Of a stretch of DNA of 64,000 nt, positions 7,985 through 16,394 are shown piece after piece. Under the pieces are notes generated by a model, which did not search any database, was not told where the DNA came from, and saw only the letters and a program-made list of their open reading frames with translations. Origin of the DNA: Maribacter sp. 4G9. Lineage in GTDB: Bacteria > Bacteroidota > Bacteroidia > Flavobacteriales > Flavobacteriaceae. Numbering within the stretch: the first letter of the stretch is position 1; the number at the start of each line of letters is the position of its first letter. Position numbers and translations under genes: made by a program. The stretch spans positions 35,194 to 99,193 of the forward strand of contig NZ_MDGL01000065.1 of NCBI RefSeq assembly GCF_002742265.1. Direction: 5' to 3'.

Positions 7985-10186
7985 TCAATACAAGGGGTTG
8001 TACCCAATATCGTCCACCACTACGACACCTTTGGGACTTTGGTCAAATAGCAAACGAATTCTGTTTACGGCTTTCGGGTCAAACCCCGATGCTTTTTTTT
8101 CAAACTTCGTTATCGGGATATGAAAGGTTTGTAATTGCACTTCCCAAGCGTCGCCGATCATATCCTTATCCAAAAACTCGAACTTGGTGAATTTCGATTT
8201 TAGCGGGGGCATGATATTTTTGACATCACTTATTTTAATGGTGGCCGTGTGGCCCATACTATCCTCCAACACCAGGCTGAAATCATAACCAAATTTTTTG
8301 TCCCCAACAATATCGGTAGCTTCCTTGGTTTCTTCGGTATCGGATTTCAACCATTTTGGGTCGTCACTACCAATGGTAAGCTGTAGGCTTTGTATGGTAT
8401 CCCTCCAGAATAAGGAAGCCGACTTTATTTCATAGGATGGCCTTGTATCGGCCAAGGCACTGTCGGCCACATTCCAACCCAATAGCACTGCATTATTGTC
8501 CTGTTCCCCCTTATCTCTTGTCACCAGACCTTGCTCCTTCCAAAGGTCTAGCAGATGGCCTTCCACCGTAATACTATCGGATACGGTCGTAATATCGATA
8601 TCCTCTTCAAAATCGACCAGCTTTACAAAATCAGAAGTTTCAAAATGGGTCATTACATATTCATCGGGCAACCAATCCTTGGCGAATGCCGAGTTTTTAA
8701 AAATGGGCAGGTAGGTGTCGTTCCCTTTTACGACGGACTCCGCAAAGGCACTGATGTACACTTGGGCCACCTGCTGCTGTTCTTCAGCCTTCAAAAGCGG
8801 TTTTAGGTTCAACAACCACTTCATGGGCGCACCAAAATCAGATTTTCCCCATGTGGAATTGAACTGCCCGTGATTGGCATGGTGGACATATACCCCGGCT
8901 TTAAACCGACTCACGGAATCCGTAAACTGCAACCTCCGATACGGCCGTAGACCCCAAAAACTGGCTTCATCCGAATCATAGGAACCCTGTAGGCTCAGAT
9001 AGTTGACATCCTTTAAAACTATCTTACGATCATACCTATAGTCCGTAGGCGCAATGGATACAATGCCCTTGATGTTGAAATTAAAATCGAAGGGCACCTT
9101 GGCATTGTCTGGAAAAAAGGGGAGTCGGTTATAACCCCCTGCTATGGTTACGGCCTCCCCTCCCCTGGAGTGCCCCATAAGGATGATCTGGTCCATATCG
9201 ACTTTGCCAGAAAGCGGGTGTTCCACCGCTCCGTTCCATGCTTGCCATTGTTCCAAATGCTTTAATAGCAACCAGGCCCTAACGGGCATTTCCTTGCCCC
9301 TAAAATCGCCGGACCAATGCCCGTTGACAAAGTTCTCATCGATAGAGATGGTAATTATGCCCCTACTGGCCAAAAGGTTGCCCAGATAGCCATAGCCATC
9401 GTCTGAATAATCGATCATGCTATGATTGCCATGAACAATCAGTGCCAATGGAAAAGGGCCATCGCCCTTGGGCATATATACCCTCCCGTTTAACGGAAAC
9501 TCCGTAACGCCAAAGCCCCAAAATTGCTCCCGCCATTCTTTCTTTTTCCCTTTCCATTCCGGCAATAAAAGGGAAGCGTCCACGGTTACCGTCTTAAACC
9601 TGACACCGCCTCCATATTCCTTTCGTTTTGTATCGTTGCCACTGCCGTAGGTAAAGGCATCTACTTGGAAATTACCTTCGGATGCCGGATTTTCAACACC
9701 AACTTCTTTTAAGGTTTGATCCCCTTTTCCCATGGAAAACTTGGGGAAATCATTTTGGTAAGGTTCCGTTCCCGTATTTGCCAAAAAATAAACACCATAG
9801 CCCAGACCTATAATACCCATGGAAACCATCAAAAGGGAGAACAAGGATTTCGTCCTTAAAAACCACCAAAGGCAAACTACCGCAAGTAAGGCGGTACCTG
9901 CAAGGGCGTAATACAGGACATTTGGCCAGCCAAAACCGAACAATTTGAGGGAAACCAGGGTGGAAAGCCCACTGAGAACGGCCACTATATAAAAGGCATC
10001 CACACCCTTGAACAGAAACCGTATCAGTTGGAACAACAGATAGAAGAGTATCTGAACCACAATTCCGGTAAAAATGGCCAAGAACATCATCAATATGGGT
10101 GAAAGACCGGTTAAAAAATGGTAGCCATAAATCCCGGTGAGAATTATGGTGGGGATAAAAGTGAGGAGAAGCTGACGGTTTTTCAT
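7985..10186 (-). CDS. Membrane-anchored alpha/beta-hydrolase (733 aa)
   Basis: Large two-part protein. Residues 1-140 hold about five hydrophobic helices; the rest is an alpha/beta-hydrolase fold with the strand LALIVHGNHS (oxyanion), the nucleophile elbow GHSRG (Ser340) and the late His-containing block HHANHGQF, as in chlorophyllase/PET-hydrolase-like esterases. After the catalytic domain there are about 250 further residues rich in acidic positions and predicted beta structure (for example SDSITVEGHLLDL). The family is seen as single-copy hypothetical hydrolases in Bacteroidota; no substrate is established to my knowledge. It precedes the GT4-like gene in the same direction. The five-helix leader is longer than a simple anchor and could itself have a function. 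Confidence 0.75.
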   Translation of the reverse strand: MKNRQLLLTFIPTIILTGIYGYHFLTGLSPILMMFLAIFTGIVVQILFYLLFQLIRFLFKGVDAFYIVAVLSGLSTLVSLKLFGFGWPNVLYYALAGTALLAVVCLWWFLRTKSLFSLLMVSMGIIGLGYGVYFLANTGTEPYQNDFPKFSMGKGDQTLKEVGVENPASEGNFQVDAFTYGSGNDTKRKEYGGGVRFKTVTVDASLLLPEWKGKKKEWREQFWGFGVTEFPLNGRVYMPKGDGPFPLALIVHGNHSMIDYSDDGYGYLGNLLASRGIITISIDENFVNGHWSGDFRGKEMPVRAWLLLKHLEQWQAWNGAVEHPLSGKVDMDQIILMGHSRGGEAVTIAGGYNRLPFFPDNAKVPFDFNFNIKGIVSIAPTDYRYDRKIVLKDVNYLSLQGSYDSDEASFWGLRPYRRLQFTDSVSRFKAGVYVHHANHGQFNSTWGKSDFGAPMKWLLNLKPLLKAEEQQQVAQVYISAFAESVVKGNDTYLPIFKNSAFAKDWLPDEYVMTHFETSDFVKLVDFEEDIDITTVSDSITVEGHLLDLWKEQGLVTRDKGEQDNNAVLLGWNVADSALADTRPSYEIKSASLFWRDTIQSLQLTIGSDDPKWLKSDTEETKEATDIVGDKKFGYDFSLVLEDSMGHTATIKISDVKNIMPPLKSKFTKFEFLDKDMIGDAWEVQLQTFHIPITKFEKKASGFDPKAVNRIRLLFDQSPKGVVVVDDIGYNPLY

Positions 10187-10430
10187 TCTAATTGGTTGGA
10201 GTTTCTTTACACCCTTAAATTAACCAACTCCCTTCAATTATGAACTGTTTTGGGCGATTTTTAGGAATACCCTAAATTCTTTGTCCTTTTACAATAGCAT
10301 ATCAATAATTTAAAGCTGAAAAACCTAGGAATACAACAGGTTCGTTTAGAAATCCTAAACTTTGAAATGTAGGAAACAAGCCCATTAAACGACCAAAGGA
10401 AAGCCGAGATAAATGCTGTAACTAGTGGGA

Positions 10431-11942
10431 TTACATTTTGGCGGCGAACATCTTGGATATTTTTGACCGAAGCTTGCGTTCGTAGTCCTCCTCCAACCAC
10501 TCTTTGTAATTCTTGGTATTGTTCATAATGCAATAGGAATATTGCCGCACCCGATACCGGATTTCCTCCTTCAATTTTTTGGCAAGGATACGGGCATCAA
10601 AAACGTCCTCCGCATTTTCAACACAGATCTTGGCATGCTGCTCAATACTTTTTTCCAGCACCAATTTGGATTTTTCGCCATTGGCAAAACTCTTCTTGTA
10701 TTCTTCCTTAATGTCGAATTCGATATTTTCGGATTTTGAAAATTCGTCCCTCAGTTCCTGCGGCATTTCATAAACGAACTCCCGCTCGATTTCCTCATCG
10801 TTTTTGATATTCTCGAGAAAGAAATCCGGGAAATGGAAAATTTCCTGCCAATCTATCTTGGCGTCCCACATACCAAAACGGGCAATATTGTTACCCATAT
10901 CTATAACATTGAACTCTTCTTTATGCGGCAAATATCTGGAGCCCCTACCGATCATTTGAAAATAAAGGGTCAACGAGCGGGTTGCCCTGTTCAATATGAT
11001 GGTCTCAACGGATGGCTCATCAAAACCCGTAGTAAGAATACTCACGGAGGTTAGTATGGCATCTGGGGTTTCCCGGAACCATTTAAGGATTTCCCTCCGC
11101 TCCGAAGCATTGTTCTTATTGTCCAAATGCATGATGTTGTAACCGGCCTTTTTAAAGAGGTCGTACACATATCTGGACGTGTTGATGCCATTGTTGAAAA
11201 TCAGTGTTTTGGTCCCTTTTGCAATCTCTTGGTAGGCATTCATCAGTTTGCCCAGCATACTATGGTTGCCATAAAGCTCGTCCGAGGACTTTACAGTATA
11301 ATCCCCATTGATACCCAACTTTAAGCTTTGGAGGCTCACGTCATAATTGAACATATTGGCCTTTGCCAAAAACTTCTTACCGATCAGGGATTCTATGGAC
11401 TCCCCAATGATCAACTTTTTGTAGTTGTCTTTCATGGGAAGTTTAATATTGGAGCTCAAAGGGGTGGCGGTGACACCAAGAATTACGGATTTATCAAAGT
11501 ATTTGAATAGTTTTCTAAAGGAATTGTAATGGGCCTCGTCAATAATGACCAGCCCTATATTATTGATTTCTACCTTATCCTCCTGTAGCCGGTTGTTCAA
11601 GGTCTCCACCATCGCCACAAAACACTTGAAATCGTCTTGGTCCCTTAACTCCTTTACATCGCAATTGATGATTTTATTGTGTACACCAAAACCGCTCAGC
11701 ATTTTCGAAGTTTGGTGGCTAAGTTCTATGCGATGCGTAAGCACAACGACCTTTTTCCCTGTTTTTTCTATGTACCTTCTAGCTATTTCTGAAAAAATGA
11801 CGGTCTTGCCTCCACCGGTTGGCAACTGGTACAAGAGATTGGAATTGTCAGGATTATCCTCAAGATATTCGAATATTTTCTTAAGGTCTTCCTCCTGATA
11901 ACCGTACAATGTTTTTTCAGTTGTGTCTTTTGCGGATTTCAA
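10431..11942 (-). CDS. Superfamily II DEAD/DEAH-box helicase
   Basis: ATP-dependent nucleic-acid helicase/translocase of 503 residues. Motifs in order: Walker A QLPTGGGKT (about residues 39-47), Ia VVLTHRIEL, motif II DEAH (135-138, in VIIDEAHYNS), motif III TATPLS, motif V TTGFDEPSV, motif VI QMIGRGSRY. This matches the RecQ/type III restriction (ResIII) branch. The first codon is TTG: no ATG occurs between the upstream in-frame stop and motif I, so TTG (or an unusual start) must be used. There is no methyltransferase or nuclease gene next door, so I do not call it a restriction subunit. The C-terminal 130 residues have no motif I know. Confidence 0.87.
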   Translation of the reverse strand: MKSAKDTTEKTLYGYQEEDLKKIFEYLEDNPDNSNLLYQLPTGGGKTVIFSEIARRYIEKTGKKVVVLTHRIELSHQTSKMLSGFGVHNKIINCDVKELRDQDDFKCFVAMVETLNNRLQEDKVEINNIGLVIIDEAHYNSFRKLFKYFDKSVILGVTATPLSSNIKLPMKDNYKKLIIGESIESLIGKKFLAKANMFNYDVSLQSLKLGINGDYTVKSSDELYGNHSMLGKLMNAYQEIAKGTKTLIFNNGINTSRYVYDLFKKAGYNIMHLDNKNNASERREILKWFRETPDAILTSVSILTTGFDEPSVETIILNRATRSLTLYFQMIGRGSRYLPHKEEFNVIDMGNNIARFGMWDAKIDWQEIFHFPDFFLENIKNDEEIEREFVYEMPQELRDEFSKSENIEFDIKEEYKKSFANGEKSKLVLEKSIEQHAKICVENAEDVFDARILAKKLKEEIRYRVRQYSYCIMNNTKNYKEWLEEDYERKLRSKISKMFAAKM

Positions 11943-12067
11943 AAAGGCAAGAAAATTTTAGTTAGGTTAAAATTTCGAAACCTTAAAATTAGAGGATTTT
12001 TATCGGTAATTAAAATATAAATTCCGCACGGGCCTTTATTCCATAAAGAATTTATGAACGATACATG

Positions 12068-12997
12068 TTAATAGCCTTTCTTTCTATTTACAGTGTTTAT
12101 GAGTTCCTTTCCTTTTCTAAGTCGCTCATAATTTTCCAGAATTTGGGGCACTACGGAATCGGTATCGGATACGCTTGCATAATGCGGGGTCATGAATATT
12201 TTAGGGTGCGTCCAAAAGGGATGATCCTTGGGCAGTGGTTCTTGGTGGTAAACATCCAGACAAGCACCGGAAATATGTTCCTTGTCCAAAGCTTCCAGCA
12301 AATCGCGGTCTACTACATGTCCGCCCCTGGCCACATTGATTACATAGGCATTCTTTGGTAATTTTGAAAACACATCATTGTTGAGGATTCCTTCCGTTTC
12401 TGGGGTCAAGGGCAACAGACAGACCAATATTTCCGTGATTGAAAGAAAGGCTTCCAGTTCACTTTGCCCCGCGAACGTTTCCACATTTTCCAAATTCTTT
12501 TTGCTTCTGGACCATCCCTGAACGGTAAACCCGAATTTTACCAAATCATTTGCCGTCAATGCACCCAATTCCCCAAGGCCCATGATTCCTACCCTTACAT
12601 CCTTAATCCTTCTATAAATCCTGGGGTTCCATTCGCTCGCTACCTGTTGCAGTTTATAGGTATTGAAATTTTTTAGCTCCGCAAGGATTACGGCAAGTAC
12701 ATGTTCAGACATGTCGCTGGCCAAATACGGGTCAACTACCCTGGTAATGGGAACAGTGGATGGGGCCATCGCATCCTCGAAAATATAATCCACCCCGGCC
12801 CCGGCTGAGGCAATGCATTTTAAATTGCGGTATGGGGCCAAACTTCCTTGGGGATGTTTCCAAATTAGGGCCATGGATATTTTTTCCTTGGGATGGTCTT
12901 CCAAATAACTATACACTTCGATCGATGGATTCCGTTCCTTTAGGGCCTTTTTCCAAGCCTCAATTTTTGCGTCCTGTCTAATGATTACTATCGCCAT
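12068..12997 (-). CDS. D-2-hydroxyacid dehydrogenase (glyoxylate/hydroxypyruvate reductase A-like)
   Basis: NAD(P)H-dependent oxidoreductase that reduces glyoxylate, hydroxypyruvate or similar 2-oxoacids. The Rossmann motif is VGIMGLGELGALTANDLVKFG and catalytic Arg/Glu/His positions are in INVARGGHVVDRDLL, LDVYHQEPLP and FMTPHYAS. The length from the ATG at 12997 is 309 residues, as in GhrA. A longer in-frame start was rejected because it runs back into the upstream DUF6155 gene. The ATG is 11 bases after the DUF6155 stop, so the two probably share a transcript. Assignment to the GhrA subgroup is by overall pattern, not by a decisive residue. Confidence 0.87.
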   Translation of the reverse strand: MAIVIIRQDAKIEAWKKALKERNPSIEVYSYLEDHPKEKISMALIWKHPQGSLAPYRNLKCIASAGAGVDYIFEDAMAPSTVPITRVVDPYLASDMSEHVLAVILAELKNFNTYKLQQVASEWNPRIYRRIKDVRVGIMGLGELGALTANDLVKFGFTVQGWSRSKKNLENVETFAGQSELEAFLSITEILVCLLPLTPETEGILNNDVFSKLPKNAYVINVARGGHVVDRDLLEALDKEHISGACLDVYHQEPLPKDHPFWTHPKIFMTPHYASVSDTDSVVPQILENYERLRKGKELINTVNRKKGY

Positions 12998-13008
12998 AAT
13001 GTTTTGAT

Positions 13009-13518
13009 TTAGTCCAATATATCCAAGGCCTTTGAAAATTCTTCCCCATAGAGCCAATTCTTGGCCTGTGTATGATTATAAATCGTAATGATTCGCTCCT
13101 TAAATTCCTCCAAAATACCATGTTGGGAAATAAAAGTAGTCATCTCCGAAAAGGAATTCAGCATACTTTTATAAAAGGCGTCCGGAACGTTGCGCTCCAT
13201 TGAAAACGATTGCGCAATTTCCAGGTTAAAGCACATTAGATCCGCTACCATGGCACTGTCCACGCCCAGTTTTATAAAATGTTTGATATACTTTTGGGCG
13301 ACCGACCGCCTAGCCTTGGGACGTTTTCTTTTGACAGGAAAATACTCGTTGGAAATTTTGGTCCTGGCCTCCTGTATCAACTTGTCCTCCTTGGGGTTAA
13401 AGGCAAAATCGTAGTAGGTCTTTACCGAAGGAAACTTGTCATACAGTTCCATGATCTGCCCCTCAAGCTCCTTTTTCTTTAATCCGGACAAATACGTTTT
13501 CAACGCCCTTTTGCTCAT
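13009..13518 (-). CDS. DUF6155-like protein (169 aa)
   Basis: A basic, helix-rich 169-residue protein with no signal peptide. The segments LKKKELEGQIMELYDKFP, YYDFAFNPKEDKL and RRSVAQKYIKHFIKLGVD match what I remember of the DUF6155 family, which occurs widely in Bacteroidota without a known role. It probably forms a transcript with the downstream dehydrogenase. A TATTTTTG -7-like element lies 16 bases upstream of the ATG. The cytoplasmic location, helical character and the Lys/Arg-rich middle (KRKRPKARR) would allow nucleic-acid binding, but that is only a guess. Confidence 0.6.
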   Translation of the reverse strand: MSKRALKTYLSGLKKKELEGQIMELYDKFPSVKTYYDFAFNPKEDKLIQEARTKISNEYFPVKRKRPKARRSVAQKYIKHFIKLGVDSAMVADLMCFNLEIAQSFSMERNVPDAFYKSMLNSFSEMTTFISQHGILEEFKERIITIYNHTQAKNWLYGEEFSKALDILD

Positions 13519-13534
13519 AATAGGTCAATTACAT

Positions 13535-13542
13535 CAAAAATA
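13535..13542 (-). promoter_or_regulatory. -7 element (TATTTTTG) ahead of the DUF6155 gene
   Basis: Perfect match to TAnnTTTG on the minus strand, 16 bases from the ATG. The nearest upstream TTG is only 13 bases away, shorter than usual. Confidence 0.4.
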
Positions 13543-13692
13543 AGCTTTGTTGGAACAACGACCTAAATCCTTGATAATTTACGGTATAGCTAACAAATTT
13601 TGGAAAACATTATAGGTTTCCCTTTGGAAAAGACGTAATAAAAATGTATAATGAGAACTTGGACAAAAATTAAATAATAAATACACACATAT

Positions 13693-14556
13693 ATGAGGCA
13701 ACTAAAGATTATCAAGCAAGTAACCAATCGCGAATCAAAATCATTGGACAAATACTTGCAGGATATCAGTAAGATTGATTTAATAACAGCCAACGAGGAG
13801 GTAGAACTTGCCCAAAGAATACGTGAAGGCGATCAGGTGGCACTTGAGAAATTGACGACCGCAAACCTACGTTTTGTGGTATCCGTAGCAAAACAATACC
13901 AGAACCAAGGTTTAAAATTGCCCGATTTGATCAACGAAGGAAACTTAGGCTTGGTTAAAGCCGCCAAGCGATTTGACGAAACCCGTGGGTTCAAATTTAT
14001 TTCCTATGCCGTTTGGTGGATCAGACAATCAATTTTACAGGCCTTGGCGGAACAGTCCAGGGTGGTTAGGTTGCCTTTGAACAAAATAGGTTCCATCAAT
14101 AAGATAAAAAAGACCTTTTCCTATTTGGAACAGACGCATGAGCGCCCACCTTCTGCAGAGGAAATCGCCAAGGAATTAGAGATGACCGTAACGGAGGTCA
14201 AACAATCCTTAAAGAATTCCGGAAGACATGTATCCATGGATGCCCCGTTACGTGAAGGTGAGGATTCCAACCTGTATGACGTGCTAAGATCCGGGGAGTC
14301 CCCAAGACCGGACAACCATTTATTACAACAATCCTTAAATACGGAAATCAATAGGGCCTTGGAAACCCTTTCCCCCAGGGAGGCTGACGTTGTCAAACTC
14401 TATTACGGTATTGGCGACCAACAATCCATGACACTTGCCGAGATTGGTCATACGTTTGATTTGACCAGGGAACGCGTACGACAAATCAGGGAAAAAGCAA
14501 TCAGAAAATTACGCCATAATTCAAGAAGCAAACTTTTAAAGACCTATCTGGGGTAA
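13693..14556 (+). CDS. rpoD: RNA polymerase primary sigma factor, Bacteroidota type
   Basis: The major sigma factor, which directs RNA polymerase to housekeeping promoters. Only 287 residues long because region 1.1 and the non-conserved insert are absent, as is normal in Bacteroidota. Visible regions: 1.2 ([14 protein letters not shown]), 2.1-2.4 ([49 protein letters not shown]), region 3 ([16 protein letters not shown]), and 4.2 helix-turn-helix ([19 protein letters not shown]). It recognises the TTG/TAnnTTTG promoters noted elsewhere in this window. A convergent terminator separates it from the micropeptide genes on the other strand. Confidence 0.98.
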   Translation: MRQLKIIKQVTNRESKSLDKYLQDISKIDLITANEEVELAQRIREGDQVALEKLTTANLRFVVSVAKQYQNQGLKLPDLINEGNLGLVKAAKRFDETRGFKFISYAVWWIRQSILQALAEQSRVVRLPLNKIGSINKIKKTFSYLEQTHERPPSAEEIAKELEMTVTEVKQSLKNSGRHVSMDAPLREGEDSNLYDVLRSGESPRPDNHLLQQSLNTEINRALETLSPREADVVKLYYGIGDQQSMTLAEIGHTFDLTRERVRQIREKAIRKLRHNSRSKLLKTYLG

Positions 14557-14673
14557 ATCTCCAAAATAGTCTCATGCCCCATGGGCCATGGGAAAAGTAC
14601 CCGTCATATGCCTATGCAATATAGTTATGACCCTGCAGTAGTGCATTATAGTTTACCCTTGGTTTATGACAAT

Positions 14674-14709
14674 AAAAAAACGCCCTTAAAAAATAAAGGC
14701 GCTTTTTTT
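14674..14709. terminator. Bidirectional terminator between rpoD and the micropeptide genes
   Basis: AAAAAAACGCC (14674-14684) pairs with GGCG-C-TTTTTTT (14698-14709), one bulged base, with an A-rich loop; A-tract on one side and T-tract on the other. It can serve rpoD on the plus strand and the peptide transcript on the minus strand, whose last stop is 17 bases away. Confidence 0.75.
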
Positions 14710-14726
14710 ATAGTACACAATATACA

Positions 14727-14828
14727 CTAAGAATATGTTAGCTTGTTGATGTTAGAGTCTACAAGAATATTGTTTAAACTTTCAATAAAATTATGATAGG
14801 ACGCATTGTCGTTGCCTTGATTTGCCAT
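14727..14828 (-). CDS. Micropeptide B (33 aa), paralogue of the adjacent micropeptide
   Basis: ATG at 14828-14826, TAG at 14729-14727. The product begins MANQGNDNASY and has the core YHNFIESLNNIL, then VDSNINKL and ends TYS. It aligns without gaps over 24 residues to the neighbouring peptide gene: identical Tyr, Phe, Leu, Asn, Ile, Leu, Leu and Tyr at equivalent places, with Ile/Leu and Glu/Gln swaps between. There is no signal peptide, Cys or double-Gly motif. The start lies 32 bases after the stop of the first peptide gene, so one transcript is likely. I recognise no family. Similarity between two tiny neighbouring frames is the main reason to believe both are real. Confidence 0.55.
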   Translation of the reverse strand: MANQGNDNASYHNFIESLNNILVDSNINKLTYS

Positions 14829-14860
14829 ACTGTTTTATTTTAAGGTTAAGGGGTTTTCAA

Positions 14861-14959
14861 TTACATATAATCCAATTCCGCTAATTCATTAAGGCTAAGA
14901 ATTTCATTTAGTTCCTGAAGAAAAACCAAGTATTCTTCACCGTAGGTATCGTAAAGCAT
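14861..14959 (-). CDS. Micropeptide A (32 aa), first of two tandem paralogous peptides
   Basis: ATG at 14959-14957, TAA at 14863-14861. The product begins MLYDTYGEEY, continues LVFLQELNEIL and ends SLNELAELDYM. The pattern Y-x-x-F-[IL]-[EQ]-x-L-N-x-I-L is shared with the next gene. It is strongly acidic (seven Asp/Glu, no Lys or Arg) and looks like one amphipathic helix with Leu/Ile/Phe on one face. A promoter-like pair with a 20-base spacer lies 55 to 85 bases upstream, and a terminator follows the second gene, giving a self-contained operon. It was evidently too short for routine gene calling. The function is unknown; no modification enzyme gene is adjacent. Confidence 0.55.
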   Translation of the reverse strand: MLYDTYGEEYLVFLQELNEILSLNELAELDYM

Positions 14960-15013
14960 GTTTGGGGTTTTTTAGGTTTATAATTTCGATTTGGTTACTC
15001 TTTAAGTATGGTC

Positions 15014-15052
15014 TAAAAGTAGCTGCTACTCCCTTTTTTGACAATTAATTGT
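15014..15052 (-). promoter_or_regulatory. Promoter and 12-bp palindrome upstream of the micropeptide genes
   Basis: On the minus strand TTG (15044-15042), 20-base spacer, TACTTTTA (15021-15014; one mismatch to TAnnTTTG). The TTG lies inside a perfect 12-bp palindrome ACAATTAATTGT (15041-15052), which could be an operator. Inference from sequence pattern only. Confidence 0.4.
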
Positions 15053-15176
15053 GGTAAACCCGTCCATTTATGTTGTAAAAAATACTGTTGCTATAGGTCT
15101 GTTGTTTTTATGTTGTCGCAAACCCCCATTCTACTTGGGCTGGAACACATTCCGTTCGTCGATTATTTATAATGGT

Positions 15177-16394
15177 TCAACGGAATTTCACCTGATATGC
15201 GATCCCTGCGGTAACCGATACAAAGAAATTTCCAGAGCTAAAGGCCAATTCTTGTCGGTTTACTCCCAGATTGGCCTTGTATTGATTATTCCCCTTTTTG
15301 TTAGTAAACTGATATTCCAATCGTAGCCTTTGCGATTCCAGGTACAGCAACGTTTCCGCCAATAACTGTCCGTTGACGATGAATTGGTTCAATTCCGTAT
15401 CAAAGCCATATACCAGGTTTACGCCCCAATAATTGTTTCCATCCTTCAGGTATTTACGAACCAACAAATTTCCGGAAATACCAAGGCCTTTTCTGGCATC
15501 GGGCACCATATAAGGTCTAAGGACGGCATAATAATTCCCCCGATACAGTCCAAACGTTCCCGTAAGGATGGTGGCCGCATCATTTTCGAAAACCAAATGC
15601 CGGAAACCTAAAGAAGCTTCCATGGCCTTAGGCAACTCTTTTACCAACTCCCCTCCCATTCTGTGTTTCGGAAAAATAGGGTCCCCGGAATATCCATAGT
15701 TCAAGTAGCCGCTCAAGGATTTTGAAAATCTAGGATAGGCATCCACTTCTGCCTGTACTCCATTGATGTTAAACCTACGGTTATAATTAAGCCTAGGTAT
15801 AAGAACCCCCCATTTCGTCTTTTTTTGATATTCCAAGGCACCGTAGTACATTGGGTCCAATTCCCTGTCAAAGACCTCGGCCTCTGTATAGAAGGTGAAG
15901 GCTTGGGTACTTTCATCTTCCAGTTTTGTGTCCTTTAGCCTATTCTGTAAAAGTTGTTGGTCCCCTATTTGTTGCTCGATCTCCTGCTTGAGTACCGCCA
16001 GTTCTTGGTTTTCTGGCAAATACATTAAGGCTTTGTTTGCCAGGCCCAAGGCGATAAGGTAGTTTTTGGCATACTGCTCGTTCTTAATGGAACCGATCCA
16101 AGCCTCTGAATTTTTTCGTTCCTTACTCGTAACCCTGTTGAATTCCAATCTAGCAGCATCGTATTCTTCGTCCCAACTGTAGGTTTTTGCCAGTAAGTTC
16201 CGAACATCAGCATAATCCGGATATTTGGCAAGGATCCTTTTTAGGGTATCCCTAGCCGATGCCCTATTGCCTGCAAAGGCCAAATCCCTGGCCGTAAAGA
16301 AGGACGCATCCGGATCGCCGGAATAGCTGGTTTCCTGCCCTATGGAATGAAGGGAAATCAACACTAGAAATATTAGAAGTAGCTTTTGTATCAT
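15177..16394 (-). CDS. YaiO-family outer-membrane beta-barrel protein with TPR leader
   Basis: Last gene of the six-gene operon. It has a signal peptide (MIQKLLLIFLVLISLHSIGQ), then two or three TPR-like helix pairs at about residues 30-150 (for example ARDTLKRILAKYPDYADVRNLLAKTY), then about 250 residues of alternating beta strands ending in a C-terminal aromatic-rich strand (AGIAYQVKFR) typical of outer-membrane barrels. The YaiO family is an uncharacterised barrel family. Its architecture parallels PgaA, the TPR-plus-barrel exporter of poly-N-acetylglucosamine. The start overlaps the stop of the upstream gene by four bases (ATGA). I infer that it carries or anchors a glycan at the outer membrane. 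Confidence 0.8.
   Translation of the reverse strand: MIQKLLLIFLVLISLHSIGQETSYSGDPDASFFTARDLAFAGNRASARDTLKRILAKYPDYADVRNLLAKTYSWDEEYDAARLEFNRVTSKERKNSEAWIGSIKNEQYAKNYLIALGLANKALMYLPENQELAVLKQEIEQQIGDQQLLQNRLKDTKLEDESTQAFTFYTEAEVFDRELDPMYYGALEYQKKTKWGVLIPRLNYNRRFNINGVQAEVDAYPRFSKSLSGYLNYGYSGDPIFPKHRMGGELVKELPKAMEASLGFRHLVFENDAATILTGTFGLYRGNYYAVLRPYMVPDARKGLGISGNLLVRKYLKDGNNYWGVNLVYGFDTELNQFIVNGQLLAETLLYLESQRLRLEYQFTNKKGNNQYKANLGVNRQELAFSSGNFFVSVTAGIAYQVKFR

Noticed and set aside
7307..8050. 247-codon plus-strand frame opposite the GT4-like gene
   Set aside because: The Ser/Arg-rich composition and the lack of any family pattern mark it as an antisense shadow of the GT-B gene.
10261..10533. 90-codon minus-strand frame at the end of the helicase gene
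   Set aside because: It overlaps the helicase C terminus out of frame and has no family pattern or credible start context.
10431..11942. Type I/III restriction subunit or defence-system helicase
   Set aside because: The motifs fit SF2 helicases in general, but no methyltransferase, nuclease or other defence gene is adjacent, so a defence role is not supported.
14727..14959. Lanthipeptide, double-glycine bacteriocin or auto-inducer prepeptide
   Set aside because: No Cys, no GG processing site, no leader, and no maturase, peptidase or transporter gene is adjacent, so none of these classes fits.
15051..15326. 91-codon plus-strand frame near the end of the YaiO gene
   Set aside because: Half of it lies inside the YaiO barrel in antisense and the rest is in the spacer; it starts with GTG or similar and has no family pattern.
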